Assembly (NCBI GenBank): GCA_027050975.1
Contig: JALUAR010000202.1
Coordinates: 1-10,940 of the forward strand
Length of the DNA stretch: 10,940 nucleotides
Direction: 5' to 3'
From: Thermodesulfovibrio sp.
GTDB taxonomy: Bacteria > Nitrospirota > Thermodesulfovibrionia > Thermodesulfovibrionales > JdFR-85
In this document: in pieces, positions 1 to 6,355 of the stretch
Layout: the number at the start of each line of letters is the position of its first letter
Position numbering within the stretch: the first letter of the stretch is position 1
The notes under the pieces: generated by a model
Databases searched by the model: none
Told to the model about the DNA's origin: nothing
Seen by the model: only the letters and a program-made list of their open reading frames with translations
Position numbers and translations under genes: made by a program

Positions 1-23
1 CTTTATGTAAGGAGGTGACCTGG

Positions 24-209
24 ATGTATATCGTAAACGTTGATGCAGACAAATGCGAAGGTTGCGAGGAGTGTGTAAATATCTGCCCCCAGGGCGTATT
101 TGAAATGAGCGACGGAAAATCCGAGCCAGTTAACTCCTCAGAGTGCGTCTACTGCGAGAGTTGCCTCGGCGTTTGCCCAACAGAGGCAATCACAATTACA
201 GAGATGTAA
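24..209 (+). CDS. 2[4Fe-4S] ferredoxin
   Basis: A 61-residue small electron carrier of the bacterial dicluster ferredoxin type, acting in the cytoplasm. It has two CxxCxxCxxxCP motifs, C11/C14/C17/C21-P22 and C41/C44/C47/C51-P52, enough ligands for two [4Fe-4S] clusters. The length is typical for the family and there are no extra domains. I chose the ATG at 24 over the in-frame GTG at 15 because GGAGGTGA (11-18) is a near-perfect Shine-Dalgarno 8 bases upstream of 24 and the GTG lies inside it. A TAA at 8-10 overlaps that ribosome binding site and may be the stop of an upstream gene outside the window. The gene converges on the sulfur-relay operon. The redox partner cannot be told from the sequence. 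Confidence 0.93.
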   Translation: MYIVNVDADKCEGCEECVNICPQGVFEMSDGKSEPVNSSECVYCESCLGVCPTEAITITEM

Positions 210-233
210 TTATCTCTGTTAATTAAAAAATTT

Positions 234-263
234 AAAAGGGGCTCTTTTAAAAGAGCCCCTTTT
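234..263. terminator. Bidirectional intrinsic terminator
   Basis: A perfect 30-base palindrome. Its core is GGGGCTCTTTT paired with AAAAGAGCCCC (238-259), flanked by AAAA (234-237) and TTTT (260-263). The RNA from either strand is a GC-rich hairpin ending in a U-run, so one element can terminate both the ferredoxin (stop at 209) and tusA (stop at 279). Confidence 0.93.
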
Positions 264-278
264 TAGTTCGAATAAAAG

Positions 279-530
279 TTATTTCTTCTGGATATAGATC
301 TCCCAATACCCCTTGTCCTCTAACTTAACCACCTCAATAGGGTATCCCTGCTTTTCAGCATAACGGGGAATTGAGTCCTCAGCTGATGCAGGTGCATCAC
401 AGAGAATCTTGAGAAGATCGCCACTGTTCATCTTCTCAAGCTTCTTCTTTGTCAGAACAAGGGGATAGGGACAGACCCTTCCTAAAACATCAAGGGTTTC
501 TGTAGGTTCCATGCTCTTTAAATCGGCCAT
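279..530 (-). CDS. tusA: TusA/SirA-family sulfurtransferase
   Basis: A protein of 83 residues, the normal size for TusA. The family carries sulfur as a persulfide on a conserved cysteine and hands it to downstream acceptors in tRNA thiolation, molybdenum cofactor maturation or dissimilatory sulfur metabolism. The signature CPxP motif is present as C20-P21-Y22-P23, after an L-D-x-x-G-R-V lead-in and before an Leu/Lys-rich helix. A second cysteine (C44) follows the second strand. AAGGAGG lies 9 bases before the ATG. It is the last gene of the minus-strand tusB-tusD-tusC-tusA run, 51 bases after tusC, and ends at the shared terminator. The link with TusBCD supports a sulfur-relay role. Which acceptor it serves is not visible. 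Confidence 0.92.
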   Translation of the reverse strand: MADLKSMEPTETLDVLGRVCPYPLVLTKKKLEKMNSGDLLKILCDAPASAEDSIPRYAEKQGYPIEVVKLEDKGYWEIYIQKK

Positions 531-581
531 ATCAAAAACCTCCTTTTCGATTTTTGTTGAGTTTAAACCGTTGTTTTTGGA

Positions 582-995
582 TTAGAAGAACAATAAGTGG
601 TCAGCAGACTCCATCTCCTGTTGGATCTGATCATAAGGTACCACCTCTGTGGTAACCTCTGCTCCGAGTTCTTCGGCATCCATTACTATATCATCCTCTT
701 TAAGGCCAAGCCTGTCAAGATCTTCCTTGCAAACCAGAACCTTCAGATCCAGAAGGAGTGCATTCTTTAAATGCATCTCCAAGCTTGTAACACCGTAAAT
801 ATCCAGGGCCTTCTGATCCTTAAGACAATTAAGAACACCATCGCCGACAAAGGCAATGACCGGCTCAACATTGTCGCCATCCTCAAGATAGATCTCAACG
901 GTCTGACTTGCTATTGCATGAGTAAGGGCAAGCCTTGAAGTCTCAGCCTTGTAAGGCAGTTTCTCTACTATAAATGCAAGCTTCTTAATTGCCAT
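582..995 (-). CDS. tusC: TusC/DsrF-like sulfur relay subunit
   Basis: A 137-residue DsrE/DsrF-superfamily protein. The pattern FVGDGVLNC (residues 49-57), a later helix with VLVCKEDLDRLGL (86-98), and a C-terminal ADHLLFF match the E. coli TusC layout as I remember it (IADGV, WVCAASLRERGL, ending in VILRF). TusC is a subunit of the TusBCD heterohexamer; its homologue DsrF acts in sulfur oxidation. Cysteines are C57 and C89. I prefer ATG 995 over GTG 1004: AGGAGG is 8 bases before the ATG and the GTG overlaps it. The tusD stop is one base upstream, so translation is probably coupled. It could also be called a generic DsrE-family protein, but its place between TusD- and TusA-like genes favours TusC. 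Confidence 0.8.
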   Translation of the reverse strand: MAIKKLAFIVEKLPYKAETSRLALTHAIASQTVEIYLEDGDNVEPVIAFVGDGVLNCLKDQKALDIYGVTSLEMHLKNALLLDLKVLVCKEDLDRLGLKEDDIVMDAEELGAEVTTEVVPYDQIQQEMESADHLLFF

Positions 996-996
996 A

Positions 997-1359
997 TTAC
1001 TCACCTCCTATGTGAAGAACTCTGTCTGCATCAAAGGCACTGGCAAGGTACCAGTCCATGCTATGGATACCAAAGCCATCCATAGTGTCTTCCTTATCAA
1101 TACCCCTTGCCTTTGCACAGGCCTCACAGTTTGTAATCCTGAACTTCCCTGTCTTTAGCAACTCTTCAACAGTGCCTGCAAGATAAGAATAATCCCTGAA
1201 TTTGCTCTGGCCTTTCTTACCAAGCATAACGCCGTTACCGGAGAGCCAGAGGTCCACCTCATGCCCCTTCTTTACAGCAGCCTCTGCCAGTTTTACAGCA
1301 AAATCAAGGGTCATGGAGCCAACAAGGGATGAAAAACATCCTATTGTAAGTTTACCCAT
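997..1359 (-). CDS. tusD: TusD/DsrE-like sulfur relay subunit
   Basis: A 120-residue DsrE-family protein, close to the TusD/DsrE length. It opens with a beta-strand and helix (IGCFSSLVGS) and has the family's LWLSGNGVMLG segment (38-47). The stretch ITNCEACAKARGI places C78 and C81 where DsrE/TusD carries its sulfur-accepting cysteine (known as Cys78 in Allochromatium DsrE). In TusBCD this subunit receives the persulfide from TusA and passes it to TusE/DsrC. The TAAGGAGG sequence upstream serves as both the tusB stop and this gene's Shine-Dalgarno, and tusC starts one base after this gene's stop, so the genes are tightly coupled. Assignment rests on the cysteine motif and the neighbours. Confidence 0.82.
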   Translation of the reverse strand: MGKLTIGCFSSLVGSMTLDFAVKLAEAAVKKGHEVDLWLSGNGVMLGKKGQSKFRDYSYLAGTVEELLKTGKFRITNCEACAKARGIDKEDTMDGFGIHSMDWYLASAFDADRVLHIGGE

Positions 1360-1370
1360 ATCATACCTCC

Positions 1371-1664
1371 TTATAGCCAGATGAATTTTTCAAAGTCATT
1401 AAAGATAAGATCAACAAGACCCTCGTAGTTGATAACTTTAACCTTGGAGTCAACATCACCATCTCCGAATCCCCTTGACTGCAGATCCTCTGAAAGCACA
1501 TAAAACTCTGCGTCCTTTGAAAGGACTGGAGATGTCTGGCCATCCTTTTTTACAGTGGCATGGTAGACCCCGTTCTGAACGAGAATGATACCGAACTTAT
1601 CTGCCTTCAGCCTGTCAAGAATTGCAGGTTCCCTGTACTCATTGACAAAAACGGCAAGTTTCAT
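1371..1664 (-). CDS. tusB: TusB/DsrH-like sulfur relay subunit
   Basis: A protein of 97 residues, the typical size of TusB/DsrH, the third subunit of the TusBCD or DsrEFH complex. Family features are the central IILVQNGVYHAT (26-37), the YVLSEDLQSRGF helix (55-66, compare the xxDxxARG pattern of TusB), a late VINYEGLVDL, and a terminal FIWL whose Trp (W96) matches the usual C-terminal Trp. There is no cysteine anywhere, which is acceptable because TusB is not the main sulfur-carrying subunit. It is the first gene of the operon: AAGGAGG precedes the ATG by 9 bases and a promoter lies about 40 bases further up. Only 11 bases separate it from tusD. Confidence 0.78.
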   Translation of the reverse strand: MKLAVFVNEYREPAILDRLKADKFGIILVQNGVYHATVKKDGQTSPVLSKDAEFYVLSEDLQSRGFGDGDVDSKVKVINYEGLVDLIFNDFEKFIWL

Positions 1665-1699
1665 ACCTCAACACCTCCTTCTGTAATGTTTGGCATATC

Positions 1700-1729
1700 T
1701 TTATACCAATTACATGGTATAATTGTCAA
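1700..1729 (-). promoter_or_regulatory. Sigma-70-type promoter of the tus operon
   Basis: Read on the minus strand there is a perfect TTGACA (1729-1724), an 18-base spacer, and TATAAA (1705-1700), about 36 bases before the tusB ATG. This is the best sigma-70-type match I see upstream of the operon. The -10 and spacer are overlapped by a dyad (1701-1722). Confidence 0.65.
1701..1722. promoter_or_regulatory. Operator-like inverted repeat over the tus promoter
   Basis: TTATACCA (1701-1708) and TGGTATAA (1715-1722) form perfect 8-bp arms around a 6-base spacer. The dyad covers the -10 hexamer and most of the spacer of the tus promoter, where a dimeric repressor would block RNA polymerase. No regulator gene is in view, so the binding protein is unknown. 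Confidence 0.5.
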
Positions 1730-1785
1730 TAAAAAAATTAACAAAAGCCCTGTTATAGCGGATCATTAACCATTTATTTTATTTA

Positions 1786-1814
1786 TTGACAGATTTGGCA
1801 CGATAATATATCGA
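1786..1814 (+). promoter_or_regulatory. Possible weak truA promoter
   Basis: TTGACA at 1786-1791 is followed at 15-17 bases by an AT-rich stretch (TATATC at 1807 or TATCGA at 1809) inside a small dyad, CGATA-ATA-TATCG (1801-1813). The -35 is good and the -10 is poor. It would give a truA leader of nearly 200 bases. I see nothing else clear in the 350-base gap between tusB and truA. Confidence 0.25.
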
Positions 1815-2014
1815 GTTTACAATCTTATCATATACTTAACATTTCAAATCTCTCTTTCCAAAAGCATTCGATTTTGATAATATAAATGCACATTAGTGTC
1901 CTGTAAAAATAAAAACCTATATAGGGCAGTAGTGATAAATCCAATATAACCGACTGTCTGCTTATTACTATACCAGGGTCCAGAAACAGAACCAAGCCTC
2001 ATTAAAGGAGAACC

Positions 2015-2782
2015 GTGAAAAAGATAAAAATACTCCTCCAGTATGACGGCACAGCATACTCTGGCTGGCAGATACAGCCGGACAGGATCACCATTCAAGG
2101 TCTGATTGAGGATGCACTTAAGCAGATAACAGGCTCTGAAACAAGGATAATCGCTGCAGGAAGAACTGATGCAGGTGTGCATGCAATAGAGCAGGTTGCA
2201 GCGTTCAGAACAGATTCAAACCACTCACCGGATGTCTTCAGGAGAGCTTTAAACGGTATCCTTCCACCGGACATCAGGATACTATCTGCCACCTATGTTG
2301 ATGAAGATTTCCATCCCCGTTATAGTGCAAAGTCAAAAAGATACGTTTATATCATCAACAACTCCTCAATCAAAAATCCGTTTTTAATCAGATTCTCCTA
2401 TCATGTATCCCAGAAACTTGACACGGAAAAAATGAAAAGGGCAGCTGAATACCTCCTTGGAAGGCATGATTTCAAAGCCTTTCAGGGTTCAGGATGTAGT
2501 GCTAAAACAACGATAAGAGAGATCAAGTCTCTGGAGATAACAGAATTAACCTCTCTGGAGTTTCTTGCCTTCAGGTTTGAAGGAAGGTATCTGAAGATCT
2601 CCATTGAGGCGAATGCCTTTCTGAGATTCATGGTAAGAAATATTGTGGGAACATTGATAGAGATAGGACGGGGCAGAATGGAACCACAAGAAATGGAAAG
2701 GATTCTCAACTCACGGGACAGAAGGTCTGCCGGTCCCACAGCACCTGCACAGGGGCTGTTTCTGGAGCGGGTCTTTTATTGA
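2015..2782 (+). CDS. truA: tRNA pseudouridine synthase A
   Basis: A 255-residue TruA, which converts uridines 38-40 in the anticodon stem-loop of many tRNAs to pseudouridine. The catalytic motif AAGRTDAGVHA (48-57) holds the nucleophile D52, the same number as in E. coli. The N-terminal ILLQYDGTAYSGWQ, the central RRYSAKSKRYVYII-type strand, the DFKAFQGSG segment and the late FLRFMVRNIVGTL helix are all standard. The start is GTG with AGGAG 4 bases upstream; there is no in-frame ATG nearby. It stands alone on the plus strand, divergent from tusB and convergent with the DksA-like gene, leaving only 24 bases and no terminator hairpin between the two stops. Confidence 0.96.
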   Translation: MKKIKILLQYDGTAYSGWQIQPDRITIQGLIEDALKQITGSETRIIAAGRTDAGVHAIEQVAAFRTDSNHSPDVFRRALNGILPPDIRILSATYVDEDFHPRYSAKSKRYVYIINNSSIKNPFLIRFSYHVSQKLDTEKMKRAAEYLLGRHDFKAFQGSGCSAKTTIREIKSLEITELTSLEFLAFRFEGRYLKISIEANAFLRFMVRNIVGTLIEIGRGRMEPQEMERILNSRDRRSAGPTAPAQGLFLERVFY

Positions 2783-2806
2783 GTGAATGACTGTTTAATC
2801 TCCGGG

Positions 2807-3226
2807 TTACCACTCCTCCTTTTCCATCTCCTCAAGTTGTTCCCTCCGTTCCATACAATCAACACAATATATAGCAAAGGGAATGACCTTTAATCTTTCC
2901 TCTGGTATCTCAGAGCCACAGTCTTCGCATATTCCATATGTACCCTCTTCCAATTTTCTCAGGGCTTCGTCGATCTTATCAAGGGTCTGCTTATGAGCAG
3001 TAAGTTTTCGAAGATTCAGATCTTCGGCAAGGTCAACAACAGACCAGTCTCCGTCATCCAGTGCTGTCTCAACAAGCTCCCTATTTTCTCCTCTGATAAA
3101 CTTCCCTATCTCCTCTTTTGCCTCCTTTAAAACCTCATTTCTCTTTGCTATAAGGAGCTTCTTTAAACGCTCTTTTCTCTCTTCTTCGGACTCAGCCTTC
3201 TTTTTTTTACTCTGTTTCTTTGCCAT
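2807..3226 (-). CDS. DksA/TraR-family zinc-finger protein
   Basis: A protein of 139 residues. A Lys-rich N-terminus (residues 2-10) leads into a charged coiled-coil hairpin (about 12-95) and a four-cysteine zinc finger, C100-x2-C103 and C121-x2-C124, closing with an acidic helix. This is the DksA/TraR layout: the coiled coil enters the RNA polymerase secondary channel and modulates initiation with ppGpp. A cluster of acids at the presumed tip (D57, D58, D60) would correspond to the functional Asp residues of DksA, though the exact DxxDxA motif is not obvious. I prefer ATG 3226 over an in-frame TTG at 3274, which lies inside the preceding small gene. GAGG sits 6 bases before it. The start overlaps the small ORF's end by 20 bases. 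Confidence 0.85.
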   Translation of the reverse strand: MAKKQSKKKKAESEEERKERLKKLLIAKRNEVLKEAKEEIGKFIRGENRELVETALDDGDWSVVDLAEDLNLRKLTAHKQTLDKIDEALRKLEEGTYGICEDCGSEIPEERLKVIPFAIYCVDCMERREQLEEMEKEEW

Positions 3227-3368
3227 CTCCTTCCTCTTTCTTGGCCTGAGCAGCCTCTTCTTTGTATATCTCAATAATGCTCCTCACCTTTATACCCGCA
3301 GCCTTTAATGCCTTCTGTATGTCCGGCAGCTTGGCATCCTCAACCTTAACCATGAAGTTGGCATTCAT
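3207..3368 (-). CDS. Small 53-residue protein of unknown function
   Basis: A short reading frame between frr and the DksA-like gene. It begins MNANFMVKVEDAKLPDIQ, continues through a KALKAAGIKVRSIIEIYKEE stretch, and ends in a very charged tail (GDGKETE). Support for its being real: a strong AAGGAGGT 6 bases before the ATG, placement in the same direction 24 bases after the frr stop, and an end that overlaps the downstream start by 20 bases, the pattern of a coupled operon gene. The core could be a small alpha/beta fold. No cysteine, signal peptide or membrane segment is present. I do not recognise the family. Confidence 0.72.
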   Translation of the reverse strand: MNANFMVKVEDAKLPDIQKALKAAGIKVRSIIEIYKEEAAQAKKEEGDGKETE

Positions 3369-3392
3369 AATCAGACCTCCTTATTTATGAAA

Positions 3393-3950
3393 TTAGACTT
3401 CAAGGATCTCTTTCTCTTTTGTTTCGAGGATCTCATCCACCTTCTCTATGAACTGGTTGGTGAGCTTCTGTACCTCTTCGAGATCACGCTTCAGATCATC
3501 CTCGCTTATCTCCTTTGCCTTCTCCATCTTTTTCAACTCTTCATTGAGGTCTCTTCTTATATTTCTGATGGAAACACGTGCTTCTTCAGCCCTCTTCTTG
3601 ACCACCTTTACAAGCTGCTTTCTCCTTTCTTCGGTAAGCGGAGGGATATTAATTCTTATTATCTTTCCATCATTTGATGGCGTCAGACCCAGGTCTGACT
3701 GTAAAATGGCCTTTTCTATAATTGGAATCATCCTCTGTTCCCAGGGCTGAATAGTGATCATTCTGGGCTCAGGTACAGATAGCGCCGCAACCTGATTCAG
3801 AGGGGTCTGCGTACCATAATAATCAACAGTAATACCCTCAAGAAGTGAAAGCGAAGCCCGTCCTGTTCTAATTGATGCAAAATCCTTTTTTAAAGCCTCT
3901 ACAGCCTTTTCCATCCTCTCTTTGGCCTGCTTCTTCAATTCCTTTGTCAT
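3393..3950 (-). CDS. frr: Ribosome recycling factor
   Basis: A 185-residue RRF, the exact family length. With EF-G it splits the post-termination ribosome so it can start again. Diagnostic stretches are the KDFASIRTGRAS segment (21-32), the domain II hinge VDYYGTQTPLNQVA (42-55), PEPRMITIQPW (61-71), DGKIIRINIPPLTEERR (93-109) and the long C-terminal helix with VSIRNIRRDLNEELKK. AGGAGG lies close before the ATG. It follows pyrH by 12 bases in the common order rpsB-tsf-pyrH-frr. A perfect 8-bp dyad (3682-3699) lies inside the gene and is probably a coding coincidence. Confidence 0.98.
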   Translation of the reverse strand: MTKELKKQAKERMEKAVEALKKDFASIRTGRASLSLLEGITVDYYGTQTPLNQVAALSVPEPRMITIQPWEQRMIPIIEKAILQSDLGLTPSNDGKIIRINIPPLTEERRKQLVKVVKKRAEEARVSIRNIRRDLNEELKKMEKAKEISEDDLKRDLEEVQKLTNQFIEKVDEILETKEKEILEV

Positions 3951-3962
3951 AACCCCTCCTCC

Positions 3963-4691
3963 CTAACTTACGAGTGTACCAATCTGTTTGCCCTCAATCA
4001 CTTTCCTGAGATTACCCTTCTTCTTTACATTTAATACCACAATAGGCAGGGCATTGTCCATACAGAGGGATATCGCTGTCGAGTCCATCACATGAAGCCC
4101 CTTCTTTAAGACATCCATATAGCTTATTTTCTTGAACTTTTTCGCCTTCGGGTCCTTCACGGGATCGGCAGAATAAACACCATCCACCTTTGTGGCCTTC
4201 ATAATGATATCAGCACCTATCTCCATTGCCCTGAGGGATGCAGCCGTGTCCGTGGTGAAATAGGGATTGCCTGTACCTGCAGCAAAGATTACAACTCTAC
4301 CCTTTTCCAGATGTCTGACAGCCCGTCTCCTGATATATGGTTCTGCCAGCTCTCGCATCTCTATGGCTGACTGTACCCTTGTAGGAACTCCCATTTTCTC
4401 AAGGGCATTCTGCAGCGCAAGGGCATTAATAACAGTGGCGAGCATTCCCATGTAATCTGCCGTAGCCCTCTCCATACCTTTGACTGAGCCTTCCACGCCT
4501 CTGAAGATGTTTCCTCCTCCGATTACAACCGCCACTTCCACACCCATGTCATAAACGGATTTAATCTCACGGGCCATATACTCAACAGTATCAGCATCGA
4601 TCCCGTAGGACTGCTCGCCCATGAGGGCCTCTCCGCTAAGCTTAAGTAGGACCCTTTTGTATTTGGCCTTTTTATCCTTCTTTTTCTTCAC
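3963..4691 (-). CDS. pyrH: UMP kinase
   Basis: A UMP kinase of the amino-acid-kinase fold (about 242 residues) that phosphorylates UMP to UDP with ATP, forms a hexamer, and is usually controlled by GTP and UTP. Motifs seen: LLKLSGEALMG (phosphate-binding start), VVIGGGNIFRG, ATADYMGMLATVINALAL, FAAGTGNPYFTTDTAA and TKVDGVYSADP. The start is not ATG: GTG 4691 or TTG 4694 are the only options before KRVLLKLSG, and both lie inside the end of tsf, so translation is probably coupled. A basic leader (KKKKDKKAKYK) precedes the core. Enzyme identity is certain, the exact start is not. Confidence 0.96.
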   Translation of the reverse strand: MKKKKDKKAKYKRVLLKLSGEALMGEQSYGIDADTVEYMAREIKSVYDMGVEVAVVIGGGNIFRGVEGSVKGMERATADYMGMLATVINALALQNALEKMGVPTRVQSAIEMRELAEPYIRRRAVRHLEKGRVVIFAAGTGNPYFTTDTAASLRAMEIGADIIMKATKVDGVYSADPVKDPKAKKFKKISYMDVLKKGLHVMDSTAISLCMDNALPIVVLNVKKKGNLRKVIEGKQIGTLVS

Positions 4692-5274
4692 CAAGCTGGA
4701 ACCTTACAAATCTCTTTACAACGATATTCTCTCCGAGTTTCACTATCATCTCGTTAACGAGATCCTTGATCGTCTTTTTCTGATCAGGATCTTTTACAAA
4801 GATCTGCTCCAGAAGACAGTTCTCACTATAGAACTTCTCCAGTTTCCCTTCGAGAATCTTTTCTATCACATGCTCTGGTTTGCCCTTTATCTGGTCACGG
4901 TAAATATCCTTCTCCTTCTCTATAACATCACTGGGTACATCTTCCCTTGAAAGATACCTTGGGTTGGCCGCAGCAATATGCATGGCAATGTCCTTAACAA
5001 GCTGCCTGAAATCATCCGTGCGGGCCACGAAATCGGTCTCGCAGTTGACCTCAACAAGAACACCGATCTTGTCCATATGAACGTAAGAACCGATCAGCCC
5101 CTCGGAAGTTGCCCTTCCTGCCTTCTTGGCAGCTGCTGCAAGCCCCTTCTTTCTGAGTATATCAACGGCCTTATCAAAGTCTCCATTAGCCTCAGTAAGG
5201 GCCTTTTTACAGTCCATCATTCCGGCGCCGGTTTGCTCTCTTAGTTTTTTTACCATTTCTGCTGTAACACTCAT
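4672..5274 (-). CDS. tsf: Elongation factor Ts (short form)
   Basis: A 200-residue EF-Ts, the nucleotide exchange factor that regenerates EF-Tu-GTP. The N-terminal VKKLREQTGAGMMDCKKAL (8-26) is the UBA-like EF-Tu-binding region, and the core has the diagnostic TDFVAR (80-85). At about 200 residues it is the short form found in many bacteria and lacks most of the second core subdomain of the roughly 280-residue E. coli protein. Its ATG shares four bases (ATGA) with the rpsB stop, with GAGG 7 bases upstream. Its own end overlaps the pyrH start by 20 bases. Confidence 0.98.
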   Translation of the reverse strand: MSVTAEMVKKLREQTGAGMMDCKKALTEANGDFDKAVDILRKKGLAAAAKKAGRATSEGLIGSYVHMDKIGVLVEVNCETDFVARTDDFRQLVKDIAMHIAAANPRYLSREDVPSDVIEKEKDIYRDQIKGKPEHVIEKILEGKLEKFYSENCLLEQIFVKDPDQKKTIKDLVNEMIVKLGENIVVKRFVRFQLGEEKEG

Positions 5275-6086
5275 TCTTTAACCTCCTCATTTTCGGTCTT
5301 GGTCTCAGAAGTTACGGTCTCCTCCCCTTTGTCTTCAGACTCTTCAGAGTCTATCTTCTCCTGAATAGCCTCCTCCTCAGCCTCTGCCTCTATCTCCTTG
5401 TTAAGAATCTCCTTACCTTCAAGCACTGCATCCGCCATACGCGAGGTAATCAGTTTGATAGCCCTGATGGCATCATCATTTCCGGGGATCACATAATCAA
5501 TCAGATCGGGATCACAGTTTGTATCCACTATGGCCACAATAGGAATAGCCAGCTTTCTGGCCTCGAGTACTGCTATCTGCTCCTTTTTGGGATCAACAAT
5601 GAACACCGCTCCTGGCAGTGTCTGCATCTCTTTAATACCACCAAGATTCTTCTCAAGCTTTGTTCTTGTCTTCTCCAGCTTGGCAACCTCTTTCTTTGTA
5701 AGGGCATCATAAGTGCCGTCTTCTTTCATCTTCTCTATCTTCTTCAGTTTCTCAATGCTCTTCTTTATAGTAGAGAAGTTTGTAAGCATACCTCCAAGCC
5801 ATCTCTGATTCACATAATATGCTCCGGCCCTTATTGCCTCATCCCTGATAGAATCCTGGGCCTGTTTTTTGGTACCCACAAAAAGCACATGCTGGCCAGA
5901 GGCCGCAACCTCTTTCATAAAGTTGTAGGCATCCTCAATCCCCTTCATTGTCTTCTGAAGGTCGATGATATAGATGCCGTTACGCTCTCCGAAGATGTAA
6001 CGTTTCATCTTCGGATTCCAACGTTTGACCTGATGTCCGAAATGGACACCGGCCTCCAAGAGCTCCTTCATTGTAACAACCGGCAT
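5271..6086 (-). CDS. rpsB: 30S ribosomal protein S2
   Basis: A 271-residue S2 beginning MPVVTMKELLEAGVHFGHQ, with the family's KRWNPKMKRYIFGERNGI, VLFVGTKKQAQDSI, YYVNQRWLGGMLTNF, PGAVFIVDPKKE, and VDTNCDPDLIDYVIPGND. S2 sits at the 30S head-body junction and recruits S1. From about residue 225 there is a strongly acidic Glu/Lys-rich tail (EAEAEEEAIQEK and onward) not present in the roughly 240-residue E. coli protein. I chose ATG 6086, with AAGGAGG 6 bases upstream, over an upstream in-frame start whose extra residues do not resemble S2. It is the first gene of the operon. Confidence 0.98.
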   Translation of the reverse strand: MPVVTMKELLEAGVHFGHQVKRWNPKMKRYIFGERNGIYIIDLQKTMKGIEDAYNFMKEVAASGQHVLFVGTKKQAQDSIRDEAIRAGAYYVNQRWLGGMLTNFSTIKKSIEKLKKIEKMKEDGTYDALTKKEVAKLEKTRTKLEKNLGGIKEMQTLPGAVFIVDPKKEQIAVLEARKLAIPIVAIVDTNCDPDLIDYVIPGNDDAIRAIKLITSRMADAVLEGKEILNKEIEAEAEEEAIQEKIDSEESEDKGEETVTSETKTENEEVKE

Positions 6087-6126
6087 ATCCTTCCTCCTTT
6101 TCTGGTTTTTACCTCCGCCTCGAACA

Positions 6127-6180
6127 CCCAGAACCGATTTCTGGGACCTCCTGAACCTGCACAAGCAGGCACCACAGGAG
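6127..6180 (-). promoter_or_regulatory. rpsB: Structured rpsB 5' leader
   Basis: In transcript order the leader can form two adjacent elements. The first is an outer stem CTCCTG/CAGGAG (6180-6175 with 6153-6148) enclosing CCTGC-TTGT-GCAGG (6169-6156). The second is CCCAGAA-ATCGG-TTCTGGG (6145-6127). They lie 40-95 bases before the rpsB ATG. S2 represses its own rpsB-tsf mRNA through a leader in gammaproteobacteria; a similar role here is an inference from position and folding. Confidence 0.45.
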
Positions 6181-6267
6181 AGATTAAGAGGCGTGTGTTT
6201 TACAGTAATGCCTGAAAGATTAACATAAAATCGTGGGTTATTTCAACCTTCAAGACACTAAAGAGTC

Positions 6268-6273
6268 ATTATA
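6268..6273 (-). promoter_or_regulatory. Possible rpsB operon promoter (-10)
   Basis: A perfect TATAAT on the minus strand, about 180 bases before the rpsB ATG and downstream of the cytochrome hairpin. The -35 side is weak: TTTACA (6293-6288) is only 14 bases away and TTATTT is at 17. It would produce a leader containing the hairpins at 6127-6180. Confidence 0.4.
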
Positions 6274-6309
6274 GCTTATAAAGTATGTGTAAATAAGTGG
6301 AGTTAGAGG

Positions 6310-6338
6310 CTGGTGGGGACATACTCAGTCCCCACCAG
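6310..6338 (-). terminator. Hairpin after the cytochrome gene
   Basis: CTGGTGGGGAC (6310-6320) pairs with GTCCCCACCAG (6328-6338): 11 perfect GC-rich pairs around a 7-base loop, 17 bases past the cytochrome stop. There is no U-run on the minus-strand side, so it may be a terminator of lower efficiency, a 3'-end stabiliser or a regulated barrier before rpsB. Confidence 0.5.
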
Positions 6339-6355
6339 GACAATGGAAAATGGAA

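Noticed and set aside
1844..2182. A 112-codon minus-strand frame across the truA start
   Set aside because: It overlaps the certain truA start on the opposite strand and has no ribosome site or family features.
3227..3274. Upstream TTG start for the DksA-like gene
   Set aside because: It lies inside the small ORF in another frame; the extra arginine-rich residues are unlike the family, and ATG 3226 gives a normal protein.
3682..3699. GTCAGACC-CA-GGTCTGAC dyad
   Set aside because: It lies within the conserved coding sequence of frr with no promoter nearby; most likely coincidence.
6087..6164. Upstream in-frame start for rpsB
   Set aside because: The extension covers the structured leader and is not S2-like; ATG 6086 has a strong ribosome site.
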